Assembly: GCF_000213575.1 (NCBI RefSeq)
Contig: NZ_GL892009.1
Coordinates: 124,001-188,000, forward strand
Length of the DNA stretch: 64,000 nt
From: Dysgonomonas mossii DSM 22836
GTDB lineage: Bacteria > Bacteroidota > Bacteroidia > Bacteroidales > Dysgonomonadaceae
Direction: 5' to 3'
Part shown: positions 1 to 9,625 of the stretch, piece by piece
Layout: each line of letters starts with the position of its first letter
Numbering within the stretch: position 1 is the stretch's first letter
Position numbers and translations under genes: made by a program
Notes under the pieces: generated by a model
The model's input: the letters and a program-made list of their open reading frames with translations, nothing else
Database searches by the model: none
What the model was told of the DNA's origin: nothing

Positions 1-1298
1 TCTTCGATGCAGAATATACGTTTGTCTGTCGGGTTTTTGAGAGACTCATCCAAATCATCCACTTCCAACGGCTTGTTAGCCGCAAATCCGTGCATGCCGA
101 TATTAATCATACGAAGACCTTTCTGTATGGCTTCTTCGAATGTACGTCCTATTGCCATTATCTCACCTACAGACTTCATACTAGAGCCAATCTCCCTAGA
201 TACTCCATGGAATTTACCTAAGTCCCAGCGAGGTATTTTTACTACAATGTAGTCGAGTGCAGGCTCGAAGAATGCACAAGTCGATTTTGTTACAGAGTTT
301 TTCAATTCGAACAATCCATATCCCAAACCTAATTTTGCCGCAACAAAAGCCAGAGGATACCCTGTAGCCTTAGATGCAAGAGCAGAAGAACGGCTCAGAC
401 GTGCATTTACTTCGATTACTCTGTAATCTTCCGATTCTGTATCGAAGGCAAACTGTACGTTACACTCTCCAACGATGCCTATATGTTTTACGATGCGGAT
501 TGATAATTCACGAAGCTTGTGAAACTCATCATTCGTCAATGTTTGTGATGGTGCTACAACAATACTTTCGCCTGTATGGATTCCGAGCGGGTCGAAGTTT
601 TCCATATTACAAACAGTCATACAGTTGCCGTACTTGTCACGAACCACTTCGTATTCGATCTCTTTCCACCCCTTGAGTGATTTCTCAACAAGAATTTGAG
701 AAGAGTAGGAGAATGCCTTTTCAGCAAGAGCCCGTAGCTCTTGTTCATTGTCACAAAAACCCGAACCTAACCCACCTAAGGCATAAGCTGCACGGATGAT
801 GATTGGATAACCTAAATCTTTAGCTGCCTTTACTGCATCTTCAATTGTGCCAACGGCGTGGCTCTTGATAGTTTTTACATCTATTTGATCTAGTTTCTTT
901 ACAAACAATTCACGGTCTTCAGTATCCATGATAGCCTGTACCGGCGTTCCGAGAACTCGTAAATTGTATTTTTCAAGAATTCCTTCCTGAAAAAGCTGTA
1001 CTCCACAGTTCAGTGCTGTTTGTCCTCCAAAAGCTAACAGGATTCCATCCGGTTTTTCTTTTTTGATAACTTTCTCAACAAAGTATGGAGTAATAGGTAA
1101 GAAATATATTTTATCAGCACTCCCTTCCGAAGTTTGTACTGTTGCTATATTAGGGTTGATAAGTACAGTTTCAATTCCTTCCTCTTTCAATGCTTTCAGG
1201 GCTTGCGAACCGGAGTAGTCGAATTCTCCGGCCTCTCCAATTTTTAATGCACCCGAACCAAGGACTAATACTTTTTTTACGTCTATATTTATATCCAT
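1..1298 (-). CDS. carB: Carbamoyl-phosphate synthase large subunit, N-terminal 432 codons (partial)
   Basis: This is the ammonia/ATP-using subunit that makes carbamoyl phosphate for pyrimidine and arginine synthesis with CarA. The gene runs off the left edge, so only about 40 percent of the usual roughly 1,075 residues is present. Reading leftward from the ATG at 1298 gives [20 protein letters not shown] followed by [13 protein letters not shown], the typical CarB amino terminus with the first nucleotide-binding loop. The visible part should be the first ATP-grasp half. It lies 24 bases downstream of carA on the same strand, the usual carAB operon order. Nothing looks broken in the visible portion. 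Confidence 0.95.
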   Translation of the reverse strand, partial: MDINIDVKKVLVLGSGALKIGEAGEFDYSGSQALKALKEEGIETVLINPNIATVQTSEGSADKIYFLPITPYFVEKVIKKEKPDGILLAFGGQTALNCGVQLFQEGILEKYNLRVLGTPVQAIMDTEDRELFVKKLDQIDVKTIKSHAVGTIEDAVKAAKDLGYPIIIRAAYALGGLGSGFCDNEQELRALAEKAFSYSSQILVEKSLKGWKEIEYEVVRDKYGNCMTVCNMENFDPLGIHTGESIVVAPSQTLTNDEFHKLRELSIRIVKHIGIVGECNVQFAFDTESEDYRVIEVNARLSRSSALASKATGYPLAFVAAKLGLGYGLFELKNSVTKSTCAFFEPALDYIVVKIPRWDLGKFHGVSREIGSSMKSVGEIMAIGRTFEEAIQKGLRMINIGMHGFAANKPLEVDDLDESLKNPTDKRIFCIE

Positions 1299-1322
1299 TT
1301 AAGCTGCTTTTTATATAGTGGA

Positions 1323-2393
1323 TTATAATTTTTCAATAAATAAATCGAAAATAAAGGCTGTATCTGTTGGGCCGCTACATGCTTCAGGGTGAAACTGAGC
1401 CGAAAAGAATGGTTTAGTTTTATGCTTGATACCTTCGTTTGTTCCATCATTCAGATTGATAAATAAAGGTTCCCATTCTGCACTTAATGATGCATTCGCT
1501 ACCGCATAGCCATGGTTTTGTGAAGTGATGAAGCATTGAGTCGAGTCAACCATCTTAACCGGCTGATTGTGACTGCGATGTCCATACTTCAATTTATATA
1601 TCGTTGCTCCGCCTGCTTTAGAAAGTAGCTGGTTGCCCATACATATTCCGCAGATCGGTTTGCTTCCTTCCATTGCCTTACGAATATTCTTTACGGTTTC
1701 TTCACAAAAATCAGGGTTGCCGGGACCATTTGAGATAAACAATCCATCCCATTCCAACTGATTGAAGTCATAATCCCAAGGTACGCGTATAACTGTTACG
1801 TTTCTCTTTAGTAAGCTGCGTATGATATTATGTTTAACGCCACAGTCTACTAACACTACCTTTTTCTCTCCGTTGCCGTATGTCAGCACTTCTTTGCAAC
1901 TTGCTATCGCAACTTGGTTTTCGATATTCGGATCATAAAACTCAATTTCGTTTGCTCCCTTGAAAACGATTTTTCCTTTCATCGAACCTTTTTCGCGGAG
2001 TATCTTTGTCAGCTCACGGGTATCAATTCCATAAATGCCCGGTACGTCATGCTCTTTTAACCAGTCTCCCAGACTTTTTTTAGCATTCCAGTGAGAGTAT
2101 TCGTGCGAGTAGTCCGAGACGATGAGTCCGCTTACTTGTACTTTTTCTGATTCGTAAAAATCGGAAATTCCGTCGGTTGATGTATCATCGGGAACTCCAT
2201 AGTTACCAACTAGAGGAAATGTGACAACTAGTATCTGACCTAAATAAGAAGGGTCGGTAAGGCTTTCTGTATAACCTACCATTGCAGTGCTAAATACAAC
2301 TTCTCCGGCTTTTGCGGTTTCAGAGCCGAATGACTTTCCTTCGAAAACTGTTCCGTCATCAAGAATTAGTTGAACTGGTTTGTCTAAATGCAT
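1323..2393 (-). CDS. carA: Carbamoyl-phosphate synthase small (glutaminase) subunit
   Basis: CarA hydrolyses glutamine and passes ammonia to CarB in the cytoplasm. At 356 residues it is of normal length. The N-terminal half is the CarA-specific domain (LILDDGTVFEGKSFG near the start; VGYTESLTDPSY). The C-terminal half is a class I glutamine amidotransferase with the nucleophile in CGICMGNQLL (Cys about 251) and the FHPEA His/Glu pair near 335-337. The ATG at 2393 is supported by the domain starting immediately after it. A Bacteroidetes -7 box lies about 40 bases upstream on the same strand, so carAB probably starts there. Confidence 0.96.
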   Translation of the reverse strand: MHLDKPVQLILDDGTVFEGKSFGSETAKAGEVVFSTAMVGYTESLTDPSYLGQILVVTFPLVGNYGVPDDTSTDGISDFYESEKVQVSGLIVSDYSHEYSHWNAKKSLGDWLKEHDVPGIYGIDTRELTKILREKGSMKGKIVFKGANEIEFYDPNIENQVAIASCKEVLTYGNGEKKVVLVDCGVKHNIIRSLLKRNVTVIRVPWDYDFNQLEWDGLFISNGPGNPDFCEETVKNIRKAMEGSKPICGICMGNQLLSKAGGATIYKLKYGHRSHNQPVKMVDSTQCFITSQNHGYAVANASLSAEWEPLFINLNDGTNEGIKHKTKPFFSAQFHPEACSGPTDTAFIFDLFIEKL

Positions 2394-2432
2394 CGTTTGT
2401 TTATATAAATATGTGGTTAAATAAGCTATTTA

Positions 2433-2440
2433 CAAAGATA
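2433..2440 (-). promoter_or_regulatory. Putative carAB promoter, -7 element
   Basis: On the minus strand these bases read TATCTTTG, an exact match to the Bacteroidetes -7 consensus TAnnTTTG. The start of transcription would fall near 2426, giving a leader of about 30 bases before carA. The element touches the T-run of the terminator immediately upstream. No clear -33 TTTG is visible, since that position lies within the hairpin. Confidence 0.5.
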
Positions 2441-2480
2441 AAAAAAAAGGAACGGGATATCTGTCATATCTGTTCCTTTT
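2441..2480 (-). terminator. Intrinsic terminator between the 326-aa gene and carA
   Basis: AAAAGGAAC (2445-2453) pairs with GTTCCTTTT (2472-2480), a 9-bp stem. Read on the minus strand the stem is followed by a run of eight or more T, the classic layout. It would stop transcription coming from the aspC-side genes before carA. An attenuator role for carAB is unlikely because the -7 box lies after the hairpin. Confidence 0.7.
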
Positions 2481-2688
2481 ATTATAATAGTAAATATTGT
2501 ATCTTTTTTCTTTCTCATTATTTCAAATATTCTAAATATCTCAATCGAATATCTGAGGTACAAAGTTAAGTATAAAAAATGAGATAAAGTGCCTTTTTGA
2601 AATTATAATTTTTCTTTTTTCTAGTTTAAAGAATTCAATACGGCACAAGATAGAGTTATTTTATATTCTACAGACAATAAATAACTAT

Positions 2689-3669
2689 TTATCTTACATT
2701 TTTTACATTCTCTGCCAAGTCCAAGGCAAATTTATCTACATCTTTATAAATTTGCTTTTGGTTGCCTACTTTTACTTCTGTTAGTGTAACAGTAGGTATT
2801 TCCGCCTTAAATATCCTATTCATATAATCTAATTCTTTAGGATATATATAGAAAAGTTGACCTTTGGGATAATTATGCTCTTTTTGCCAAGCTTCAAACT
2901 CTTTAAAGAAACAATCATGCGCAGGTAATTCTATTCTTTTATAAAATTCCTCATCTACGATTTTTGCAAAACGATAAAGCCCATGTAATTCTTTTGCAAA
3001 ACATTTTTCCAATTTGCTAAAATCTCCAATCTTTTGATAAGCAGAACAGAGTCCCTGCAAACAAGTATTTGATTGTACCACATTCTTATTTATTAAAGAT
3101 AAGAAGTATTTGACAGTCAATTCTTCCCAGATTGTAATTTTTTTAGATAAAAATTTCTGAGCTTTTTGTACAGATTCTTCACACAAATAATCGTCCTTAT
3201 AATAAAGCACTTTTAATAAATTAGCCGAAACCTCAGTATAATATAAGCCTTTTGACAAAGGTAGTTCTTGCGGAAAAAAGTACTTTACAAGATCAAAATC
3301 GTTACACGCAAATGCAGACAGAATATCCATTAACGCAATGGCGTGGTCTGTTCCACTGGCGGTCATGCCTGTTATTAAGAGCCTTCGTCTCGATGTCTGA
3401 TAGAGGACATTATTCAATGTCTCAAAATCGCGATTTTGAAATGCTATAAAAAATCCAAATTCCTTGTCATCATCAAGTAGATCGATATAAGTACGTGTCT
3501 TTATAGCTTCATTATCCCAATTTTCAGCACTTAAATATTTTAGATATATGTTATTATTCCATGTTTGGAATTCGTCCCAATCAATAGGAGGGTTGCAATA
3601 CCCCAATTTTTGGAAACAATCCTCCCTTTTTTGTTTATATAGTTTAATGTATTTTTCTTGATTGTTCAT
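2689..3669 (-). CDS. Uncharacterised 326-aa protein, possibly Imm49-like
   Basis: I do not recognise this protein with certainty. It is soluble, with no signal peptide or membrane segment, rich in aromatic and charged residues, and predicted mostly helical. Its middle part (FFPQELPLSKGLYYTEV, then a run of leucine-rich helices) recalls the immunity protein 49 family of polymorphic-toxin systems, but that is from memory. It starts 33 bases downstream of the aminotransferase on the same strand and is followed by a terminator, so it probably rides on the aspC transcript. Such a protein is out of place in an amino-acid/pyrimidine gene neighbourhood and may be an acquired orphan immunity gene. Confidence 0.6.
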   Translation of the reverse strand: MNNQEKYIKLYKQKREDCFQKLGYCNPPIDWDEFQTWNNNIYLKYLSAENWDNEAIKTRTYIDLLDDDKEFGFFIAFQNRDFETLNNVLYQTSRRRLLITGMTASGTDHAIALMDILSAFACNDFDLVKYFFPQELPLSKGLYYTEVSANLLKVLYYKDDYLCEESVQKAQKFLSKKITIWEELTVKYFLSLINKNVVQSNTCLQGLCSAYQKIGDFSKLEKCFAKELHGLYRFAKIVDEEFYKRIELPAHDCFFKEFEAWQKEHNYPKGQLFYIYPKELDYMNRIFKAEIPTVTLTEVKVGNQKQIYKDVDKFALDLAENVKNVR

Positions 3670-3702
3670 AAAAGAATTGAATACTGCCTAACCCTGAGCC
3701 CA

Positions 3703-4896
3703 TTATTTCAATTTAGCCAGAGTCTCTTTAACTCGTTTCATCGCTTCAATAATATTCTCATCAGATGTTGCGTACGAGAATCGGATATAATTTGCAGCCT
3801 CGAAAGCTAGTCCGCCAACACATGCTACATGACCTTCTTCTAAAAGGAACATGGCAAGATCAGCCGATGTTTTAATCAATCTTCCGTTGTATGATTTGCC
3901 AAGGTAGTAGCTGCATTCAGGAAACAGATAGAAAGCACCTTCGGGTTTGTTAACTTTAAACCCTTCTATTTCGGATGCTAGTTTTACGATCAGGTCACGG
4001 CGACGTACAAAAGCCTGTCGCATATCTTCCACACACTGCTGTCCGCCTAGATATGCTGCCTCTGCTGCTTTCTGAGCAATAGAAGATGCTCCCGAAGTGT
4101 ATTGGCCTTGTAGTTTATTGCAAGCTGCTGCAATCCACTGTGGGGCTGCCATCCAGCCTAAGCGCCATCCAGTCATAGCATACGCTTTAGATACTCCGTT
4201 TATGATTACGACTCTTTCCCTGATGTTTTCAAACTGGGCAATGCTTTCGTGTTTGCCTGTATAGTTTATGTGTTCATATATCTCATCGGAGATTATAATT
4301 ATATTAGGGTATTTTGCTAATACATCAGCCAGACCTTTCAATTCTGCTTTGCTGTAGATACTTCCAGTAGGATTAGATGGGGAGCATAGTATTATAGCTC
4401 TTGTTTTGGGAGTAATTGCAGCTTCTAACTCAGCCGGAGTTATTTTAAAGTTTTGTTCTATACCTGTATGTATAACAACACTCTTACCTTCGGCAAGTTT
4501 TACCATTTCTATGTAGCTTACCCAGCATGGAGCAGGTATAATGACTTCATCATCCGGATTAACAACACTTAGTACAGCATTGCAAACAGCTTGTTTAGCT
4601 CCGTTCGAACAAATAATCTGTTCAGGCTTATAACTTAATCCGTTTTCTGTCTCCAGTTTCTTGCTTATTGCTTGTCGCAACGAAAGGTATCCGGGAACAG
4701 GAGAATAAAATGAAAAATTATCATCAATAGCCTTTTTTGCAGCCGCCTTTATATGATCCGGTGTATAAAAATCAGGCTCTCCAACACTCAGGTTGATCAC
4801 ATTGATTCCTTGAGCCTTCAATTCGTTGCTCTTTTGCGACATTGCTAAAGTTTCTGATACAGAAAGGTTCGCTATGCGTGCTGATACTTGTGTCAT
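3703..4896 (-). CDS. aspC: Class I pyridoxal-phosphate aminotransferase (aspartate aminotransferase type)
   Basis: A fold-type I PLP aminotransferase of 397 residues, the usual length, most like the Bacteroidetes/thermophile aspartate aminotransferase group (I-gamma). It would interconvert aspartate and 2-oxoglutarate with oxaloacetate and glutamate in the cytoplasm. Diagnostic segments: SVGEPDF near 37-43, the SNGAKQA cofactor loop near 98-104, SPSNPTG near 172-178, SDEIYEH near 203-209, and the Schiff-base lysine in NGVSKAYAMTGWRLGW (Lys237). Substrate choice cannot be fixed from sequence; a prephenate or other specificity is possible. It sits 53 bases downstream of ribBA on the same strand. 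Confidence 0.88.
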   Translation of the reverse strand: MTQVSARIANLSVSETLAMSQKSNELKAQGINVINLSVGEPDFYTPDHIKAAAKKAIDDNFSFYSPVPGYLSLRQAISKKLETENGLSYKPEQIICSNGAKQAVCNAVLSVVNPDDEVIIPAPCWVSYIEMVKLAEGKSVVIHTGIEQNFKITPAELEAAITPKTRAIILCSPSNPTGSIYSKAELKGLADVLAKYPNIIIISDEIYEHINYTGKHESIAQFENIRERVVIINGVSKAYAMTGWRLGWMAAPQWIAAACNKLQGQYTSGASSIAQKAAEAAYLGGQQCVEDMRQAFVRRRDLIVKLASEIEGFKVNKPEGAFYLFPECSYYLGKSYNGRLIKTSADLAMFLLEEGHVACVGGLAFEAANYIRFSYATSDENIIEAMKRVKETLAKLK

Positions 4897-4949
4897 TTTC
4901 TATAGATTTTGATTATATGATATTCTTATTTCTATAATTACATAACAGA

Positions 4950-6167
4950 CTAATCTACATTATGTAAATCATGTCCCATGCGCTCTTTTTTGGTATGCAT
5001 ATAGAACTCATTATACTGGTTAGGAGTAACTTCGATCGGTACATTTTCTACAACAGTAAGACCAAAAGATTCGAGCCCTTTTCTTTTCACAGGATTATTT
5101 GTAAGTAAGCGCATTTTGCATACATTCAGGTCGCGAAGAATTGCAGCTCCAACGCCATAGTCGCGTTCATCGGCACGATATCCCAAGTGTAGGTTGGCAT
5201 CTACTGTATCGTAGCCTTCTTCCTGCAATTTGTATGCCTCCATTTTTGCCATCAGACCAATGCCACGACCTTCTTGATTGAGGTAGATGACAACACCTTT
5301 TCCTTCTTTTTGTATCATCTCCATCGATTTGTGAAGCTGCTCGCCACATTCGCAGCGTTTCGATCCAAAGATATCACCTGTCATACAAGATGAATGTACG
5401 CGAACGAGTATTGGTTCATCTTTATCCCATGTGCCTTTTATGATGGCTACATGCTCTAGTCCTGTTGCTTTTTGTTTAAAAGGAATTAGTTCAAAATCTC
5501 CATATGCAGTTGGCATTTTTACTTTAACACCTCTTTCAATAAGAGATTCTCTTCCGAGCCGATATCTTATTAGGTCTGCAACAGATATAAGTTTGAGATT
5601 GTATTCATCTGCCATTTTTCTCAGTTCGGGCAGACGAGCCATTTCGCCATCTTCTTTTTTTATTTCAATCAATACTCCTGCTGGATATAGTCCGGCTAAA
5701 CGTGCCAGGTCTACAGCAGCTTCGGTATGCCCAATACGGCTTAATACACCTTTGTCTTTAGCACGTAGTGGAAATATATGTCCCGGGCGACCAAAGTCTT
5801 CCGGTTTGGTTTCTTTTTTTGTTAGAGCCAATATTGTTTGTGCTCTGTCGTATGCAGATATCCCTGTTGTAACACCATTCTTCAATAGGTCGATTGATAC
5901 AGTGAACGGAGTAGCATGCATAGAAGTGTTGTTGGTTACCATCATAGGTAAATCGAGTTCGTCACAGCGTTCTGATGTCAGCGGAGCGCAAATCAGACCT
6001 CTGGCATGTGTCTCCATAAAGTTTATCTTTTCCGGAGTAATTGCTTCTGCTGCAATTATTAAATCGCCTTCGTTTTCACGATCTTCATCGTCTACTACAA
6101 TAACGAAATTACCTTTTTTAATTTCGTCGATTGCTTCTTCTACTGTGTCCAGTTTAATCTTATCCAT
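4950..6167 (-). CDS. ribBA: Bifunctional 3,4-dihydroxy-2-butanone-4-phosphate synthase / GTP cyclohydrolase II
   Basis: Supplies both precursors of riboflavin: the N-terminal RibB half (about 1-200) makes dihydroxybutanone phosphate from ribulose 5-phosphate, and the C-terminal RibA half (about 205-405) opens GTP. The RibB half shows [14 protein letters not shown] and [11 protein letters not shown] plus [16 protein letters not shown]. The RibA half shows the zinc-binding cysteines in [20 protein letters not shown] and the NQEGRGIGL catalytic segment. Length (405) is normal for the fusion and both active sites look complete. No FMN riboswitch-like leader is visible because the upstream gene ends only 27 bases away. 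Confidence 0.96.
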   Translation of the reverse strand: MDKIKLDTVEEAIDEIKKGNFVIVVDDEDRENEGDLIIAAEAITPEKINFMETHARGLICAPLTSERCDELDLPMMVTNNTSMHATPFTVSIDLLKNGVTTGISAYDRAQTILALTKKETKPEDFGRPGHIFPLRAKDKGVLSRIGHTEAAVDLARLAGLYPAGVLIEIKKEDGEMARLPELRKMADEYNLKLISVADLIRYRLGRESLIERGVKVKMPTAYGDFELIPFKQKATGLEHVAIIKGTWDKDEPILVRVHSSCMTGDIFGSKRCECGEQLHKSMEMIQKEGKGVVIYLNQEGRGIGLMAKMEAYKLQEEGYDTVDANLHLGYRADERDYGVGAAILRDLNVCKMRLLTNNPVKRKGLESFGLTVVENVPIEVTPNQYNEFYMHTKKERMGHDLHNVD

Positions 6168-6194
6168 TATTATATTATTTCCAGTCTGTTTTTG

Positions 6195-8246
6195 TCATTT
6201 AATTTTTATCATCTCACGTTCTATATTCTTCTTTAAGTAAGGATAGAATCCCCAAATAAATATGAAAGAACCAACAATGATACCAAACATATTTTTTCTT
6301 GTTTTTTTGTCAACCGATCTGTAGAAGTCGAAGTAACAAATGAATGATTTTGTGAAAAATACAGCATACGCTATTACTATCAAAGATGACAAGATAAAGC
6401 TTAGCTTTATTATCACTGATAATATAGCGAATAGTACAATAACCAAATAAATAAGCATGGCTATTTTTGCATTTTTCATAAATGCATTAAATATACTTTG
6501 AGATTCTACATAGTTTATCTTTTTTACTTTCACATCAAAGAAGCTGGCACCCTTATATTTCAATACGCTTAATACGAGTTGTAAGGTGTCTTCGTCGTAA
6601 CTATACTCACTATGATTCTTAGCTATGTCCTTCAGATTCTCAATACTCATTTCTTGCATATATGAAATCTGATCTGGTGTTACATTGAGTGAAGCCAGAT
6701 CGGGAACAGTATTGATATCAACCGATTGCTCTGTTTCATATATTGTCTTTTTCTTTAAACCTAATATCTTCCTGAGGAAGTTTCCATAGGCTTCAGGGTT
6801 GAATAGAGCTGAGTCGTTCATCGCCTTATACGTGAGGAATACCCCTAATGGGAAAAGTGCAAATGAGCTTAGCCACATACCTTGCCAAACCTCCCAAACT
6901 CCATCGCGTGCCATTTTGTACCCGATGTTATCGATAATATAGTAAACGATAAATAAAAGTACAGAGACAACCACCGGCATACCTAATCCTCCTTTTCGTA
7001 TAATAGCTCCCAATGGTGCTCCGATAAAGAAGAAGATGAGACAGGCAAAAGATAGTACGAATTTACGATGCCATTCAACTTTATGCATACGTATATTCTT
7101 TTGCATGTTTATTTTCTGCGTGGTCTCCATGATGTTAAACCTGCTGCTTTCGGCTTCGTTTGCAGCAAAACCCACATATCTTGATATTTCATCATTGCTA
7201 TATGTATTTAGCAATGAGTCAAAATCTATTGTATTTATAGTTTTCTTCTTCAAAGGTTCAACTGCTTGTTCCTTATTCGGCAATGCCGTTTCTTCTGTTT
7301 CCACCTTTTTGTATGCATCAGAATTGCGATACGTTAAATAGGTGTTTTTTCCTATCACCTTTCTGTCGTGTACGTTCACACTGTCAAGTCTGGAACTTAG
7401 AGAGTCTATGGAACTCCCTAATTGAAAAATATTTTTTGATATTTGTGTTCCTTCCAGATTAGATTCGTCCATTCTATCAAATCCACTATTGAATGGAATG
7501 ACTATTTTCTTTTCTTTAAAATTTTCCCTGCTGTATGGAACAAACTGATTGTTTTGACGTGTTTCGTTAAGTCCGGATTGTGAAAAGTTCGCAAATCGCT
7601 GTCCCGAATATAAGTTTAACAAAAGAAAGTCTTTGTTGGACGATATACTCATAAGAGCCGAGTCACAGACGAATACAGACATATTGTCAAATCCCTCGGA
7701 TGTATCATAGATCATAACATCTTTCAGCATTCGGGTTTCTTTGTCTTTTTTCTTTACGTAAAGGCTATAATTTGTTATTCCACTATAAAATGATCCTTCA
7801 GGAATATCTAACTCCGGAGATTTTTGCCGTATGGATATCATTAATGAACGGAGTTTCACTTGGATACGTGGCATAGCTTCGTTTTGGAAGAAGAAGGCTC
7901 CCACTGCTACACACGAAATGAATATAATCAGAGGCTTCATCGTCTTTAGGAGTGAAACCCCAGCTGCCTTTATAGCCAATAGTTCCAGTCGTTCGCCCAG
8001 ATTTCCAAAAGCCATAAGAGAAGCAAGTAACAATGAGAGTGGCAGGGCAAGTGGGATAAGGTTGAGGATTGCATACATGAAAAGTTCAGCAAGCACTACG
8101 TTGTCAAGTCCTTTACCGACAAGGTCTTCTACAAATTTCCATAGAAATTGCATCAAGACAATAAACAAACATATCCCGAAAGTCATCATGAAGACGGGGA
8201 AAAATGTCTGAAGAATGAATGTGTATAACCTCTTTATCCTTAGCAT
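6195..8246 (-). CDS. LptF/LptG-family lipopolysaccharide export permease
   Basis: An inner-membrane permease of the YjgP/YjgQ family that helps extract lipopolysaccharide for transport to the outer membrane. The N-terminal part has the family signature (YTFILQTFFPVFMMTFGICLF, then several hydrophobic helices), a large periplasmic segment of about 250 residues rich in Asn/Ser, and a second membrane block (FVLSFACLIFFFIGAPLGAIIRKGG). At 683 residues it is much longer than proteobacterial LptF/G (about 360) because of a C-terminal cytoplasmic segment and extra hydrophobic helices, as is common in Bacteroidetes. I take the ATG at 8246 rather than the TTG two codons upstream. Probably cotranscribed with ribBA and aspC. 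Confidence 0.88.
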   Translation of the reverse strand: MLRIKRLYTFILQTFFPVFMMTFGICLFIVLMQFLWKFVEDLVGKGLDNVVLAELFMYAILNLIPLALPLSLLLASLMAFGNLGERLELLAIKAAGVSLLKTMKPLIIFISCVAVGAFFFQNEAMPRIQVKLRSLMISIRQKSPELDIPEGSFYSGITNYSLYVKKKDKETRMLKDVMIYDTSEGFDNMSVFVCDSALMSISSNKDFLLLNLYSGQRFANFSQSGLNETRQNNQFVPYSRENFKEKKIVIPFNSGFDRMDESNLEGTQISKNIFQLGSSIDSLSSRLDSVNVHDRKVIGKNTYLTYRNSDAYKKVETEETALPNKEQAVEPLKKKTINTIDFDSLLNTYSNDEISRYVGFAANEAESSRFNIMETTQKINMQKNIRMHKVEWHRKFVLSFACLIFFFIGAPLGAIIRKGGLGMPVVVSVLLFIVYYIIDNIGYKMARDGVWEVWQGMWLSSFALFPLGVFLTYKAMNDSALFNPEAYGNFLRKILGLKKKTIYETEQSVDINTVPDLASLNVTPDQISYMQEMSIENLKDIAKNHSEYSYDEDTLQLVLSVLKYKGASFFDVKVKKINYVESQSIFNAFMKNAKIAMLIYLVIVLFAILSVIIKLSFILSSLIVIAYAVFFTKSFICYFDFYRSVDKKTRKNMFGIIVGSFIFIWGFYPYLKKNIEREMIKIK

Positions 8247-8268
8247 TAACAATTGACTAAATCAGGTA

Positions 8269-8276
8269 CAAAAGTA
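8269..8276 (-). promoter_or_regulatory. Putative promoter -7 element for lptFG-ribBA-aspC
   Basis: The minus strand reads TACTTTTG, matching TAnnTTTG, 23 bases before the ATG of the permease gene. No good -33 element is visible at the expected distance. It is the only candidate upstream of the leftward block. Confidence 0.4.
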
Positions 8277-8410
8277 GTAAAAAGAAGAATGTAAAGAGTA
8301 ATATTGGAGTGAAAGATATTATTCTTAAATTTTATTAGGTAATTAGGCTTTGTATATGAGCTATTTCCGATATAATTACTAAATATTTTTACAAATTTCA
8401 GCTGTGAGTA

Positions 8411-8441
8411 TTGTTTTATAAGAAATAAACTTCTATTTTTG
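8411..8441 (+). promoter_or_regulatory. Promoter of the tRNA-Met gene
   Basis: TTG (8411-8413) and TATTTTTG (8434-8441), separated by 20 bases, match the Bacteroidetes -33/-7 arrangement. The tRNA starts 19 bases after the -7 box. Confidence 0.65.
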
Positions 8442-8460
8442 CACCCGCTAACAAGATGAT

Positions 8461-8534
8461 GGCGGGATAGCTCAGATGGTTAGAGCGCATGATTCATAAT
8501 CATGAGGTCCCGAGTTCAATTCTCGGTCCCGCTA
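8461..8534 (+). tRNA. tRNA-Met (anticodon CAT)
   Basis: A complete 74-base cloverleaf: acceptor GGCGGGA pairs with TCCCGCT (one terminal G-T), D arm GCTC...GAGC, anticodon stem CATGA/TCATG around the loop TTCATAA, and a T arm with TTCAATTC. The discriminator base is A and CCA is not encoded. The CAT anticodon could also be an isoleucine tRNA read as lysidine; the arrangement looks like elongator methionine, but tilS recognition cannot be judged here. It has its own promoter and terminator. Confidence 0.93.
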
Positions 8535-8540
8535 CAATGA

Positions 8541-8572
8541 AAAAGACTTACAATGAACTGTAAGTCTTTTTT
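8541..8572 (+). terminator. Terminator of tRNA-Met
   Basis: A perfect 12-bp stem, AAAAGACTTACA (8541-8552) with TGTAAGTCTTTT (8559-8570), six-base loop, followed by more T. It starts six bases after the tRNA. Confidence 0.85.
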
Positions 8573-8624
8573 AGTTTATTATATCTGAGAATACATTGAC
8601 TGAGGAAAGAGGTTTATAGATTTT

Positions 8625-9053
8625 TTATTTCAGACTTTTCTTAAACCGAACTACCGTCAATAAATCGTCAAGTTGATCCTCTTTATTTACATCAAAAATC
8701 ATCGAAATTAGTTTCCCAATAGTTTTTGCTTTGGCAAATTCATCCTTGATTGTTTCCGAAATATCAAGTTCTGCAATTGCTTCAAGGTGCTTTTCCGTAA
8801 AAAAGAAGCTCGTTTTGAAAAAGCCTTCCCATACTGAAAGCCAAAAGATAGTTTTTTTCTTATACACTGCCTTACCTAGCCATGCTTTACCATCATTATA
8901 GTATCTCCACTCAATAACCAGACCGTACTCTTTGTTTGTAACAGCTTCAAGAAAAGATAGTAATACGTTGTGGATATTTTTACCCAGTGCTTCTTCTAGA
9001 ATCTTGTCTGATGGGAATATATCTGCATCTCTTAATAGCATTTGTGCTTCCAT
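8625..9053 (-). CDS. DUF3788 family protein
   Basis: A 142-residue cytoplasmic protein of unknown function. The central stretch (GKAWLGKAVYKKKTIFWLSV then WEGFFKTSFFFTEKH) is the hallmark of DUF3788, a family of small proteins common in Bacteroidetes and Firmicutes. Length and both ends look normal. It is the last gene of a leftward cluster, 12 bases after the YdeI-like gene. No catalytic residues are known to me. Confidence 0.8.
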   Translation of the reverse strand: MEAQMLLRDADIFPSDKILEEALGKNIHNVLLSFLEAVTNKEYGLVIEWRYYNDGKAWLGKAVYKKKTIFWLSVWEGFFKTSFFFTEKHLEAIAELDISETIKDEFAKAKTIGKLISMIFDVNKEDQLDDLLTVVRFKKSLK

Positions 9054-9065
9054 CGTTTATATTAG

Positions 9066-9542
9066 TTAATAATATTTTTCTCCTTTTTGTATCATGGTGA
9101 TAGTTTTGGCGATGCGCTCTGCTTTAGTTTGTTCTGTTTTTGCAGAATTGATCCAATTTATAAATGCTTTTTTCTGCCCGTCTGTATACATTTCAAATTT
9201 TTCAAGAACTCCATCTTCATATTCCAAACACAGAAGTAGTTCCTGAGGGATTATTAAAGATGTTTTGTCTTCGTAAATAGTGATATGTACTATATCTCCT
9301 ACTTGCTTTTTTATCTTTTTCCTTATTTCTGCTTTAACAGCCAAACCTAGATGTCCGTTCCCCAAAGGCATTAGATGTGTATTGGAAAACGCATAATCGT
9401 CTATCTTTCCCTTTACTTTTAGCATTCCGAAAGATGTTTTGGGCATAGGAATCTCAGGGATTTCAACAAAAGTCCATCCTCCTTTATCTCCTATTTTAAA
9501 TAATAGGTAGTCTTTATCTACTAATGGTTTCTCTGCTTCCAT
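9066..9542 (-). CDS. YdeI/OmpD-associated family protein with DUF1905-like N-terminus
   Basis: A 158-residue protein. Residues about 35-100 resemble the DUF1905 beta-barrel domain (GNGHLGLAVKAEIRKKIKKQ, VGDIVHITIYED). The C-terminal helical part (GQKKAFINWINSAKTEQTKA, ERIAKTITMIQKGEKYY) matches the YdeI/OmdA family, named bacteriocin-protection proteins in some annotations, although the biochemical role is unknown. It lies between the GyrI-like and DUF3788 genes on the same strand. Confidence 0.8.
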   Translation of the reverse strand: MEAEKPLVDKDYLLFKIGDKGGWTFVEIPEIPMPKTSFGMLKVKGKIDDYAFSNTHLMPLGNGHLGLAVKAEIRKKIKKQVGDIVHITIYEDKTSLIIPQELLLCLEYEDGVLEKFEMYTDGQKKAFINWINSAKTEQTKAERIAKTITMIQKGEKYY

Positions 9543-9625
9543 CTTTTAAAGATAATATAAAAATAGCCGTGCTAAACATATACTACACAGCTATTTTACA
9601 TATTGTTATCTTATTGTGAAGGAGT

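Noticed and set aside
6168-6200. An FMN riboswitch before ribBA
   Set aside because: Only 27 bases separate ribBA from the preceding gene; there is no room for the aptamer.
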